From Maricaulis sp. (GTDB lineage Bacteria; Pseudomonadota; Alphaproteobacteria; Caulobacterales; Maricaulaceae), in the NCBI GenBank assembly GCA_029251785.1, contig JAQXCQ010000141.1, positions 1-64,000 of the forward strand: 64,000 nt of DNA. Reading direction: 5' to 3'. This document shows positions 30,261-38,788 of this stretch, piece by piece. The first letter of the stretch is position 1. Every line of letters starts with the position of its first letter. The position numbers and the translations under genes are program-made. Below the pieces are notes generated by a model. That model saw nothing but the letters and a program-made list of their open reading frames with translations, was not told where the DNA came from and did no database searches.

Positions 30261-31865
30261 CTAATCAGCGGCACCATCAACGCAAAGCCACCGGCTGCGA
30301 TTGATTGCCACTGGGTTTGCGATCCAGCCTGTCACGCGCGGACCCACAAGATTCTTGGTGTTGATTCTAAAGATCGGAATCATCGCCACCTCATCTATGA
30401 CCAATTGCTCCGCGCGCCCGTAGAGCAATTCTCTGGTGGCCGGATCCGAGCTGTTAACTGCCGCATCGACCCAGGCGTCATATTGCGGGTTTTGCCACCG
30501 CGTGTAGTTCATATCGGCAGCGCGGGTTTCCCATTGCAAAAGATAGGCATAGGGATCATCGAAATCCGGGATCCACCCACCACTACCCGCCTGATAGTCA
30601 CCGGCTCTGAGTGCATCGTAGTGTAGCTGAGTGTCTCGCCCGAGGAGCTCGACTTGGACCCAAGGGGCAATCAGGGCCCAATCCGCCTGGATCACCGGAA
30701 CGATGCGCGGCCAACCACCACCACGATGAAAGTACAGCGAAAATGTAAGTGGGTTATCCGGCCCATAACCAGCCTCTTCGAGTAGAGCACGCGCTTGCTG
30801 TCTTCGCATCTCCATCTGCTCGCCGGCGAAATGCATCCCGACCGACGCATCAGTTCCAGTTATTGCATCTGGCACCACTCTCCATACCGGTGCATCCGCG
30901 CCGGCCAAAACCTGATCGGCAATGAATTGACGATCAATTGTCATCGACATGGCTTGCCGCACTCGCACGTCATCGAAGGGGGCGACGGTCGTGTTGAGTG
31001 TGATTTCATTGACATTCAGCCCCGGGCTCATCCGTATCAGGTCGGGATTATGCTCTTGCAAGAATTCCAGCCGGGTTGCTTCGAACTCTCGATTGGTATC
31101 CAACTCACCGGTCCGAACACGGCGTTCAGCGGATGCTGTGTCCACCGTTGGGTAATAATACACGTCACTCAGACAGACGTCTTCCGCCTCGTAATAAGTC
31201 GGATTTGCTGTGACGTGGATGAAGTTATTGGTTCGCCATTCGACCAGCGAAAATGGCCCGTTTGAAACCAAGTTCTCCGGTCGCATCCAGTCTTCGCCAA
31301 ATTCCGCAATCGCGTGACGCGGAGCTGGTTGCGCCCAAAACATCAATACGGACGGTAAGTAGGGTGCCGGATAACCGAGCTCAAGCTGTACCGTATAATC
31401 GTCGAGCGCAGAAGCACCCAACGATTCGACGGGCATCCGGCCTTGATTGACGGCTTCGGCATTCTCCAACATGAAGAGGGGCGATGGATATTGATTTCGA
31501 GTGTTCGGATCGAGATTTCGTCTCAAACCAGCTACCACGTCGTGCGCGGTTACTGGCTCACCGTCGGACCAAACCGTCCGCCGCATTGAAAATGTCCAGA
31601 TCAGTCCGTCGTCGGAAACGTCTACCGTCTCGGCCAGGGCCGGTTGAGGCGCTCCCTCTGGATTTGCTTCGTATAGCCCGACGAACATATCTGACACGAT
31701 ATTTCGTTCGTCCATGATGACAGCCACATGGGGATCGAGGGTCAATGGCTCGATTCGATTGCCGCGATGCAGGGTGGTTGAATCATCGACAGCCTGGCCG
31801 CAACTGGCGAGACAAGCCATTAATAAAACGAGCCCGACGGGCCGTATCATTTGTTGAATTCTCAT
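30261..31865 (-). CDS. Peptide ABC transporter substrate-binding lipoprotein (OppA-like)
   Basis: Lipobox LASC; HRGNRIEPLTLDPHVAVIMDERNIVSDMFVGLYE, WSDGEPVTAHDVVAGLRR. Confidence 0.93.
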   Translation of the reverse strand: MRIQQMIRPVGLVLLMACLASCGQAVDDSTTLHRGNRIEPLTLDPHVAVIMDERNIVSDMFVGLYEANPEGAPQPALAETVDVSDDGLIWTFSMRRTVWSDGEPVTAHDVVAGLRRNLDPNTRNQYPSPLFMLENAEAVNQGRMPVESLGASALDDYTVQLELGYPAPYLPSVLMFWAQPAPRHAIAEFGEDWMRPENLVSNGPFSLVEWRTNNFIHVTANPTYYEAEDVCLSDVYYYPTVDTASAERRVRTGELDTNREFEATRLEFLQEHNPDLIRMSPGLNVNEITLNTTVAPFDDVRVRQAMSMTIDRQFIADQVLAGADAPVWRVVPDAITGTDASVGMHFAGEQMEMRRQQARALLEEAGYGPDNPLTFSLYFHRGGGWPRIVPVIQADWALIAPWVQVELLGRDTQLHYDALRAGDYQAGSGGWIPDFDDPYAYLLQWETRAADMNYTRWQNPQYDAWVDAAVNSSDPATRELLYGRAEQLVIDEVAMIPIFRINTKNLVGPRVTGWIANPVAINRSRWLCVDGAAD

Positions 31866-32198
31866 AGTGAAATCCCCCCGGTCGCTTTCATCCTTTGTGC
31901 CACAGCCGAAGACGGAATGCGATCCGCGGTGGCGACTTTATTTCGAAGCAGACGTGATCGGGACCTGGTCCCTTCGCGCACCAAGCCCGGTTTCAGCGTT
32001 TCCGGTTACTCTGCCGTTGGGCTTGAAATTTCTGCTGGCTGGATGGTCATGTGGCTATGCCCTGCACGTGTGTCAAAGGCACCTGAATTATCCTGATTGT
32101 GTAGTCGTCCTATTATTGCTCACAGCTCGAGAACAAGGCGATCTATTGCCTATTGCGTAGAACGCCCACTCGCAGCACCGATACCAGCGAACACTCAG

Positions 32199-33977
32199 CT
32201 ACTCCGCAGCGATGTGTCCGGCCCCTCCCGCACGATAGAATTGGCCGGGACGTGTGCCGGTTAGGATGCCATTGACCATAACAACTTCACCCGCAACGAT
32301 GGTTGCGGTGTAACCGGTCGCCCCTTGTAGCAAACGCTGTCCACCTGCCGGAAGATCACGAACCATATGCGGCGGCTCCGCCTGTAACGTCGCCATATTG
32401 ATGACATTGAGGTCGGCCTTGAGGCCAACCTTCACGTATCCGCGATCCGACATACCCAAATAATCGGCCTGGGTACCGGTGAGCATTCTCACCGCTTTTC
32501 CCAGCTCGATTTGCCGACCGCGGGTCCGGTCCCGTGTCCAGTGCGTTAGCAAATATGTTGAATTGGAAGCGTCGCAGACCGTACCGACATGGGCCCCGCC
32601 ATCCGACAAACCGGCGATGGCCTGTGGATGCTCCATCATTGAGAGCACGTTTTCATAGCTCATTTCAGTGTAATTATAGATCGGGAAATAGATCAATTCC
32701 TGCCCATCCCGTTCCAGCATTGTATCATAAAGATATTCCATCAACGGAATATCCGCCGCCTTGGCTCGCGCGCCAATGGAGTGATCCGGCGTCTGCTCGT
32801 AATCCGGCGGGGAACCCAGCTGGAAAAACTTTCCCGCAGCCATGTCGATGAATTCCATCAACATGTCGACCAGCGGAGGCACCGAGGACCCCTCACCGGC
32901 CATCGGCACATGTTTTTCGCTGAGAATTTGGCGCTTGAATTCGGGGTCCCGGAATTTGGCAACACGCTCTTCAAGACTGAGCTCGGCAATCGGCTGATAG
33001 CTTGGGTAACCGACGAAGGGGTGGAAGGTGCACTGCAGGCCGAGAAACACTCCAATTCCACGCGGTGCAACCTGCATTCTTATATCGACACCTTCCGCCT
33101 TCAACGCCTCAGAACGCTCTATCAATTTAAGCCATTGCTGGGGTGCAAAATCTCGCTGCATCAGTGAGAACGAAAACGGTCGCCCTGATGCCTTGGCATA
33201 GTCGGCAACGATCGACCATTCATCGTCGAAATCCTCTTCCCCGCGTTCCAGATTAAAATCGCTGACCGCCTGAACGACCCCGTAATCGAGACCGTCGAAG
33301 GCTTCCGCGATACCCGTAAGCTCGGCACGTGTGGCCTCGGAACCCGGAGTCCATTCACCCTCCGAAGATCGATGCACGTCTGACCGTCCCGTCGCGAAAC
33401 CGATCGCACCTGCGAGTAGCGCTTCACGAGTCAGGCGCCGCATTTCTGCGATATCGCTATCATTTGCCGGTTCGGAGAAGACGGCTCGATCGCCCATCAC
33501 ATATACTCTCAATGGGTCGTGCGGCACCATCGCGGCGATATTAATCGTTCGAGGCATAGCGGCCAGGGCATCCATATATTCTGGAAAGCTCTCCCAATCC
33601 CAGGTCAATCCTTCGTGCAAGGCTGTTCCCGGAATATCTTCAACGCCCTCCATCAAGGACACCAATTTATCGTGGTCCTCGACACGAACAGGAGCAAAAC
33701 CAACACCGCAATTCCCCATAACCGCGGTTGTGATTCCGTGGTTGATTGAGGGCTGTAACTCTTCGTCCCAACTGGCCTGGCCATCATAGTGAGTATGAAT
33801 GTCGATAAATCCCGCGGTGACGATCTGCCCCGCAGCATCAATCGTTTGTCTTGCAGGACCGGGACATTCGCCAATATCGACGATGAGGCCATCTTTGACC
33901 GCAACATTTGCGAGCATGCCTGCTTCACCACCGCCGTCGAAAACAGTGCCACCGACAATTTTCAGATCATAAGTCAT
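32199..33977 (-). CDS. Amidohydrolase family protein (N-acyl-D-amino acid deacylase-like)
   Basis: MTYDLKIVGGTVFDGGG..., GFIDIHTHYDGQASWDEELQPSINHGITTAVMGNCGVGFAPV, LSDGGAHVGTVCDASNSTYLLTHWTRDR. Confidence 0.92.
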   Translation of the reverse strand: MTYDLKIVGGTVFDGGGEAGMLANVAVKDGLIVDIGECPGPARQTIDAAGQIVTAGFIDIHTHYDGQASWDEELQPSINHGITTAVMGNCGVGFAPVRVEDHDKLVSLMEGVEDIPGTALHEGLTWDWESFPEYMDALAAMPRTINIAAMVPHDPLRVYVMGDRAVFSEPANDSDIAEMRRLTREALLAGAIGFATGRSDVHRSSEGEWTPGSEATRAELTGIAEAFDGLDYGVVQAVSDFNLERGEEDFDDEWSIVADYAKASGRPFSFSLMQRDFAPQQWLKLIERSEALKAEGVDIRMQVAPRGIGVFLGLQCTFHPFVGYPSYQPIAELSLEERVAKFRDPEFKRQILSEKHVPMAGEGSSVPPLVDMLMEFIDMAAGKFFQLGSPPDYEQTPDHSIGARAKAADIPLMEYLYDTMLERDGQELIYFPIYNYTEMSYENVLSMMEHPQAIAGLSDGGAHVGTVCDASNSTYLLTHWTRDRTRGRQIELGKAVRMLTGTQADYLGMSDRGYVKVGLKADLNVINMATLQAEPPHMVRDLPAGGQRLLQGATGYTATIVAGEVVMVNGILTGTRPGQFYRAGGAGHIAAE

Positions 33978-34948
33978 GACGTCTTCCCCAGTGCCATCTT
34001 CCGATTTCGACTCAGATCGATATAGCGGAAAATTCCGACCAGCGCGCCGCCGGCGATCAGGTGCCAGATGCTCCAGATTGCCGTTAGCGCCGTCGCGCCA
34101 CCTACACCATCAAACTGGTCAAGCAATATAATCAATCCCAAACCCGCATTCTGAATACCAACTTCGAATGTCAGCGAGCGCCGACGACCCGTGTCCAGCT
34201 TCAAGACCCTGCCGGTAATCGCGCCCAAACCAAGGGCGCTTGCATTGTGCAGCACCGCAATCGGGATGACGAGCGCGCCGACGGTCAGGACGATATTCCA
34301 ATTTCCGACAACGCCAGCGACAATGATTGCCATGAGCGTCAAAATGGAGAGCGGTGTCAAAATGCGACGCAATTTTTCGGCGAATATCGGAAGCTTGGCG
34401 GACACAATCATGCCGATCAACATCGGAATTGCGAGCAAAGCGGCGGTTTGAATCAAAAACATCCACGGGTCGATATCAAGCGATTCAACGAGATCGGCGG
34501 TTGGCCTGTAAAGATTTGACCAAAAAAGGATCGAGACGGGTGTCAGGATTGCGGCCGTCACACTCGATATCGCAGTTAACGACACTGAATAGGCGGTATT
34601 ACCGCGCGCGAAATGTGTGAGAATATTAGACATATTGCCGCCCGGGCAGCTCGCAACCACAAACATTCCCAGGGCGATGCTGGCTGTCGGATTCAAGACA
34701 AATACCAGCATAAAAGTTAGCAAAGGCAAGCCAAAAACCTGCGCCATCACCCCACCCAGTATCCTCAGCGGTTGGTTTTGCAAGGCCTTGAAATCATCAA
34801 GCTTAAGCGACAATGCGACGGTAAACATCATACCTGCCAGTATGCCTGACATGGCGAGACGGGTCGTTTCATCCAAAACCACCCGAACGTCGTCGAGATC
34901 CACAGCTTCCATTAATGATCCCACATTCAGGTTGTATATCAAACACAA
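33974..34948 (-). CDS. Bile acid:sodium symporter (BASS) family transporter
   Basis: SLKLDDFKALQNQPLRILGGVMAQVFGLPLL, ASCPGGNMSNILTHFARGNTAYSVSLTAIS; start may be internal. Confidence 0.88.
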   Translation of the reverse strand: MCLIYNLNVGSLMEAVDLDDVRVVLDETTRLAMSGILAGMMFTVALSLKLDDFKALQNQPLRILGGVMAQVFGLPLLTFMLVFVLNPTASIALGMFVVASCPGGNMSNILTHFARGNTAYSVSLTAISSVTAAILTPVSILFWSNLYRPTADLVESLDIDPWMFLIQTAALLAIPMLIGMIVSAKLPIFAEKLRRILTPLSILTLMAIIVAGVVGNWNIVLTVGALVIPIAVLHNASALGLGAITGRVLKLDTGRRRSLTFEVGIQNAGLGLIILLDQFDGVGGATALTAIWSIWHLIAGGALVGIFRYIDLSRNRKMALGKTS

Positions 34949-35193
34949 TAACTCGCTCGAGCGCGCGAAGAAATCTCGCCTTCTGAGGCAAGAAAACTCT
35001 CGCCAAATCTCGCCGACTCTGTCACGTATACCTCGATACTCGAAGTCGGCTAATCGTCGTTCCGCGTATAATTTGAAGTCCGAAATGGACCGTTATCTTG
35101 ATCGTACAGAGTGACACAAACATTTGAACAAGCAATTCGAGTGTTTTTCTTGGGAAAGCGGCCTCTGCCGCAAAAAATTTGGGGAATACAGTT

Positions 35194-35661
35194 ATGGGGC
35201 GTAAACGCTTTGATGAAATGCCTTGCGCAATTGCGCAGACACTCAACCAAGTCGGCGACTGGTGGACCCTGCTCATCGTCCGCGATGCCATGAAGGGCGC
35301 ACGCCGATTCAGCGACTTCCATGAAAGTACCGGTATCGCAAAAAATATCCTGACAGACCGCCTTAACAAGCTCGTCGAAAACGGTGTGATGGAGCGCGAA
35401 GAAGTCGGTGTGCGGGGCCAGCGCCAAGAATATATCCTGACCGAACGCGGCGAGGAATTATTTCCGGTTTTGATGGCCATGCAACAATGGGGCGATAAAT
35501 GGATCTACGGCGAAGCGGAAGCGCCGATCGTCGTTATCGACACCGATACTGGAGAGGCTCTCGCACCGATTAAAGTGGTCAATGAAAGCGGAACGGTACT
35601 GACGCACCGCGACGTTACCCGGAAGGCCGGTCCCGGTCTGGAGTTAAAAGCCGTAGGCTGA
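35194..35661 (+). CDS. HxlR-family winged-helix transcriptional regulator
   Basis: CAIAQTLNQVGDWWTLLIVRDAMKGARRFSDFHESTGIAKNILTDRLNKLVENGVMER. Confidence 0.94.
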   Translation: MGRKRFDEMPCAIAQTLNQVGDWWTLLIVRDAMKGARRFSDFHESTGIAKNILTDRLNKLVENGVMEREEVGVRGQRQEYILTERGEELFPVLMAMQQWGDKWIYGEAEAPIVVIDTDTGEALAPIKVVNESGTVLTHRDVTRKAGPGLELKAVG

Positions 35662-35700
35662 GCCAAAATATTTGTTGATTGTTGCGCTTGCGGCATCGAC

Positions 35701-35715
35701 ATGAACGCTGTTCAC
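35701..35715. promoter_or_regulatory. Palindrome ATGAACGCTGTTCAC, candidate operator (site 3)
   Basis: Exact reverse complement of the 15-mer at 22553-22567; lies 37 bp upstream of the beta-helix gene start. Confidence 0.55.
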
Positions 35716-35751
35716 CCGGTAGTCTGGCCGAGACTGCCGGGAGAGACAGAT

Positions 35752-37005
35752 ATGACATTCAAGACATCAGTGGAATTCGTCAGGCGCTTTGCCTGCCTGA
35801 CCATCAGCGTTGGCCTTGTGGCTTGCGGCGAAACCAGCGAGCGGGACCTCGCGGGTGCCGATCGTGTTTTCCAGACGCAATTGATCGAGCAACTCATCGA
35901 TGCCCAACCTGGCGATATCATCGAGATTCCGGAAGGAATATTTGCCTTCGACCGCAGTCTCAGCCTGATCGTTGATGGTGTCACATTGCGCGGCCAGGGT
36001 ATGGATCGCACCATTTTATCCTTCCAAAATCAAATCGTTGGCGCGGAAGGTCTGATCGTGACCGCAAGCGACTTCACACTGGAAAACCTTGCTATTGAAG
36101 ACACTGTTGGCGATGGCGTGAAGGTCAATGAGGGCAATAATATTGTCATTCGTGGCGTCCGCGTTGAGTGGACGGCCGGTCCGCGAACCGAAAACGGCGC
36201 CTACGGCCTCTATCCCGTGCAGACAACGAATGTGCTCTTGGAAGATAATATCGTAATCGGAGCCTCTGATGCTGGCATCTATGTCGGCCAGTCTGAAAAC
36301 GTGGTTGTACGCCGGAATCGAGCCGAGCGAAACGTCGCAGGAATAGAAATTGAAAACACATTCAATGCTGATGTCTATGACAACGTAGCGACTGAAAATA
36401 CCGGTGGCATACTCGTTTTTAACATGCCGAACCTGCCGCAACGCGGTTATCAAACCCGGGTCTTCGACAATCAAATCTTTGCCAATAATACGGGCAATTT
36501 TGGCCATGCCGGGACACCCGTCGCCTCCGTTCCCGCCGGTTCTGGCATTGTGATCAATTCAAATGATGATGTCGAAATTTTCAATAATGAGATTTCCGAC
36601 AATCGAACGGCCAACATTATTATTTCCAGTCTGCATTCTGCGAATTATGCCGGCTATGCTGCGCAGGATAATTTTGACCCCTATCCGGAGGGCATACATA
36701 TCCATGGGAATACGTTTTCGGGTGGTGGTAATGATCCGGACGGATTGGATCTGCAAGCGCTCAAATTACTGTTAGTCGGCCCGCTCGGGCGGATGCCGGA
36801 CGTGGTCTGGGACGGATATTTTGATGCCGACAAGTTGATCGACGGGACCATGCCCGACGCGCTGCGAATTTGCCTCGATAATAGCGATGCGGGCTTGGTG
36901 AATGTGGATGGACCCAATGATTATGCGTCCCCTGAGATCGTTACTGACCAGCATCAATGCAGCCTGGCACCCTTACCGGCTGTTGAGCTGGCAGCAGCGC
37001 GTTGA
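35752..37005 (+). CDS. Parallel beta-helix repeat lipoprotein (TIGR03805-like)
   Basis: Signal plus lipobox-like LVACG; repeated right-handed beta-helix patterns (NIVIRGVRVEWT, NVLLEDNIVIGASDAGIYVGQSENVVVRRNRAERNVAGIEIENTFNADVYDNVATENTGGILVFNMP). Confidence 0.9.
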   Translation: MTFKTSVEFVRRFACLTISVGLVACGETSERDLAGADRVFQTQLIEQLIDAQPGDIIEIPEGIFAFDRSLSLIVDGVTLRGQGMDRTILSFQNQIVGAEGLIVTASDFTLENLAIEDTVGDGVKVNEGNNIVIRGVRVEWTAGPRTENGAYGLYPVQTTNVLLEDNIVIGASDAGIYVGQSENVVVRRNRAERNVAGIEIENTFNADVYDNVATENTGGILVFNMPNLPQRGYQTRVFDNQIFANNTGNFGHAGTPVASVPAGSGIVINSNDDVEIFNNEISDNRTANIIISSLHSANYAGYAAQDNFDPYPEGIHIHGNTFSGGGNDPDGLDLQALKLLLVGPLGRMPDVVWDGYFDADKLIDGTMPDALRICLDNSDAGLVNVDGPNDYASPEIVTDQHQCSLAPLPAVELAAAR

Positions 37006-38123
37006 AGATCCGTCTCCTGCTTGGCGCTTTGACGCTGCTGGTTGCGGCCTGCTCGCCACCGCAGATGGCTCCGACCTTTATTAGCGAGGGCAATCCAGCA
37101 CTGCTGAGCGAGTGGGGAATGATGCAGTCTGATGGGTCGCGCCTGACCCTCTCCGACGGCGTCATGGCCTTTGATCTCAATACGCCCTTGTTTACCGATT
37201 ACGCCCATAAGCAGCGCACAATCTGGATCCCAGATGGCCTGCAGGCCGAATATCGGGAGGGTGAAGTCCTCGACTTTCCTGTGGGAACGGTCATCACCAA
37301 AACGTTTTATTATCCGCGTGGTGAGAATAGCGATGAAGTTGTCCGCACAAATCAGAGGGCTGATGGGTGGCGTTCGGATGGACTCGTTCTGACCGACCTT
37401 CGTTTGATGGAAACGCGCATTTTGGTTCATCGCGAAGACGGCTGGACCGCCCTTCCCTATGTTTGGAATGCCGAACAGACCGACGCCCACCTCTCTCGGG
37501 CTGGACACATTCAGCGACTGACCCTGCTTTCTGATCGCCAGAACAGCCAGGATTTCGCCTATGTTGTACCGAATGCCAATCAATGTGCAGGCTGTCACGC
37601 CGTCAATAATACCACGCGGGAATTACTCCCCATCGGACCGGCCGCACGGCATTTAAACCGTGTCTATGAATACCCAGAAGGACCGGCAAACCAGCTGCAG
37701 ACACTCGTCGATGCAGGATATCTCGACACCTGGCCTGGCGGGGACCAAACACCTCGAGCCGCCGCTCTTTTTGACGCTATGGCACCACTCAACGAACGGG
37801 CGCGCAGCTATCTCGATATCAATTGCGCACACTGCCACAATCCTGTCGGCCCAGCGGACACGTCTGGACTGCACCTCAATTTCAACGCGCCACTTAATGC
37901 GAATCTCGGACTGTGCAAATTACCAATAGCGGCGGGCGGTGGAACGGGTGGCCGACACCACACGATCGTTCCCGGCCAACCAAACCTCTCTATCCTATTG
38001 TACCGTATGGAAATTATGGACCCCGCTTCGCTAATGCCCGAGCTTGGTCGGTCTACAGTACATGATGAGGGGGTCGCGCTGATTTCTGAGTGGATCTCAT
38101 CCCTCGAGGGAACTTGCGCGTAA
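37002..38123 (+). CDS. Di-heme c-type cytochrome lipoprotein, SO2930/HNE_0200 family (TIGR03806-like)
   Basis: Lipobox VAAC; two CxxCH sites (CAGCH, CAHCH); PIGPAARHLNRVYEY; overlaps the beta-helix gene by 4 nt. Confidence 0.9.
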   Translation: MKIRLLLGALTLLVAACSPPQMAPTFISEGNPALLSEWGMMQSDGSRLTLSDGVMAFDLNTPLFTDYAHKQRTIWIPDGLQAEYREGEVLDFPVGTVITKTFYYPRGENSDEVVRTNQRADGWRSDGLVLTDLRLMETRILVHREDGWTALPYVWNAEQTDAHLSRAGHIQRLTLLSDRQNSQDFAYVVPNANQCAGCHAVNNTTRELLPIGPAARHLNRVYEYPEGPANQLQTLVDAGYLDTWPGGDQTPRAAALFDAMAPLNERARSYLDINCAHCHNPVGPADTSGLHLNFNAPLNANLGLCKLPIAAGGGTGGRHHTIVPGQPNLSILLYRMEIMDPASLMPELGRSTVHDEGVALISEWISSLEGTCA

Positions 38124-38141
38124 ATCCGCTCGATCAAGGAC

Positions 38142-38170
38142 AAAAAATCGCGTCACAGGCGATATTTTTT
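38142..38170 (+). terminator. Candidate terminator after the di-heme cytochrome gene
   Basis: AAAATCGC-gtcacag-GCGATaTTTTTT; short stem with one bulge followed by T-tract. Confidence 0.5.
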
Positions 38171-38403
38171 GTTTTCAGACATTGAGGGCGCGAGGAAGTA
38201 TGGTTAGTCTTCGCGCCGGCGCATAGGGGAAGACAGTGTCGGCGGCTCGATATCAAGCGGCCTCAAAGCCTGCCCTCCCTATAAGAACGAGCTGTCCAAA
38301 TGCCCGGTATCAGGCAGTTGAGCGGGCCGCTTACATAAATCGCTATCGGGCGAAGTGTTTCGCCTGGTTTTCTATTGGTCGATATTATCTGGGGAAGATA
38401 ACA

Positions 38404-38727
38404 ATGACACTGACGACCCTCATGGCCTCCGCGGCCCTTTCATTCATGATTCACGATCCCGCTATGGACACATTGATCGCCAATGCGATCCAGGTTCAGG
38501 CCGGTGACGTGACCTACACCACATTCTTCGAGTCTGATGGCAGCTACACAACCGATGTCGGCATTACCGGCACCTGGCATGTGGATGGCGATCAGTTGTG
38601 CATCCAGCGCTCTAGTGGCGAGGGTGGTTGCCAGCCGCTGCAAGCTGATCTCAATGTTGGCGATAGCTGGTCAGGCATCAATGCCGCAACTGGTGCCACT
38701 GTGACCTACACCATCGTCACACGCTAA
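38404..38727 (+). CDS. Small hypothetical secreted protein
   Basis: MTLTTLMASAALSFMIHDP..., GTWHVDGDQLCIQRSSGEGGCQPL; start chosen at 38404. Confidence 0.65.
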   Translation: MTLTTLMASAALSFMIHDPAMDTLIANAIQVQAGDVTYTTFFESDGSYTTDVGITGTWHVDGDQLCIQRSSGEGGCQPLQADLNVGDSWSGINAATGATVTYTIVTR

Positions 38728-38752
38728 TATTCAGCCCCGCACTGACAATAAG

Positions 38753-38781
38753 CCGGCAATCGAGAGATTGCCGGTTTTTTT
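38753..38781 (+). terminator. Rho-independent terminator
   Basis: CCGGCAATC-gaga-GATTGCCGG followed by TTTTTTT. Confidence 0.9.
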
Positions 38782-38788
38782 GTTTCGT

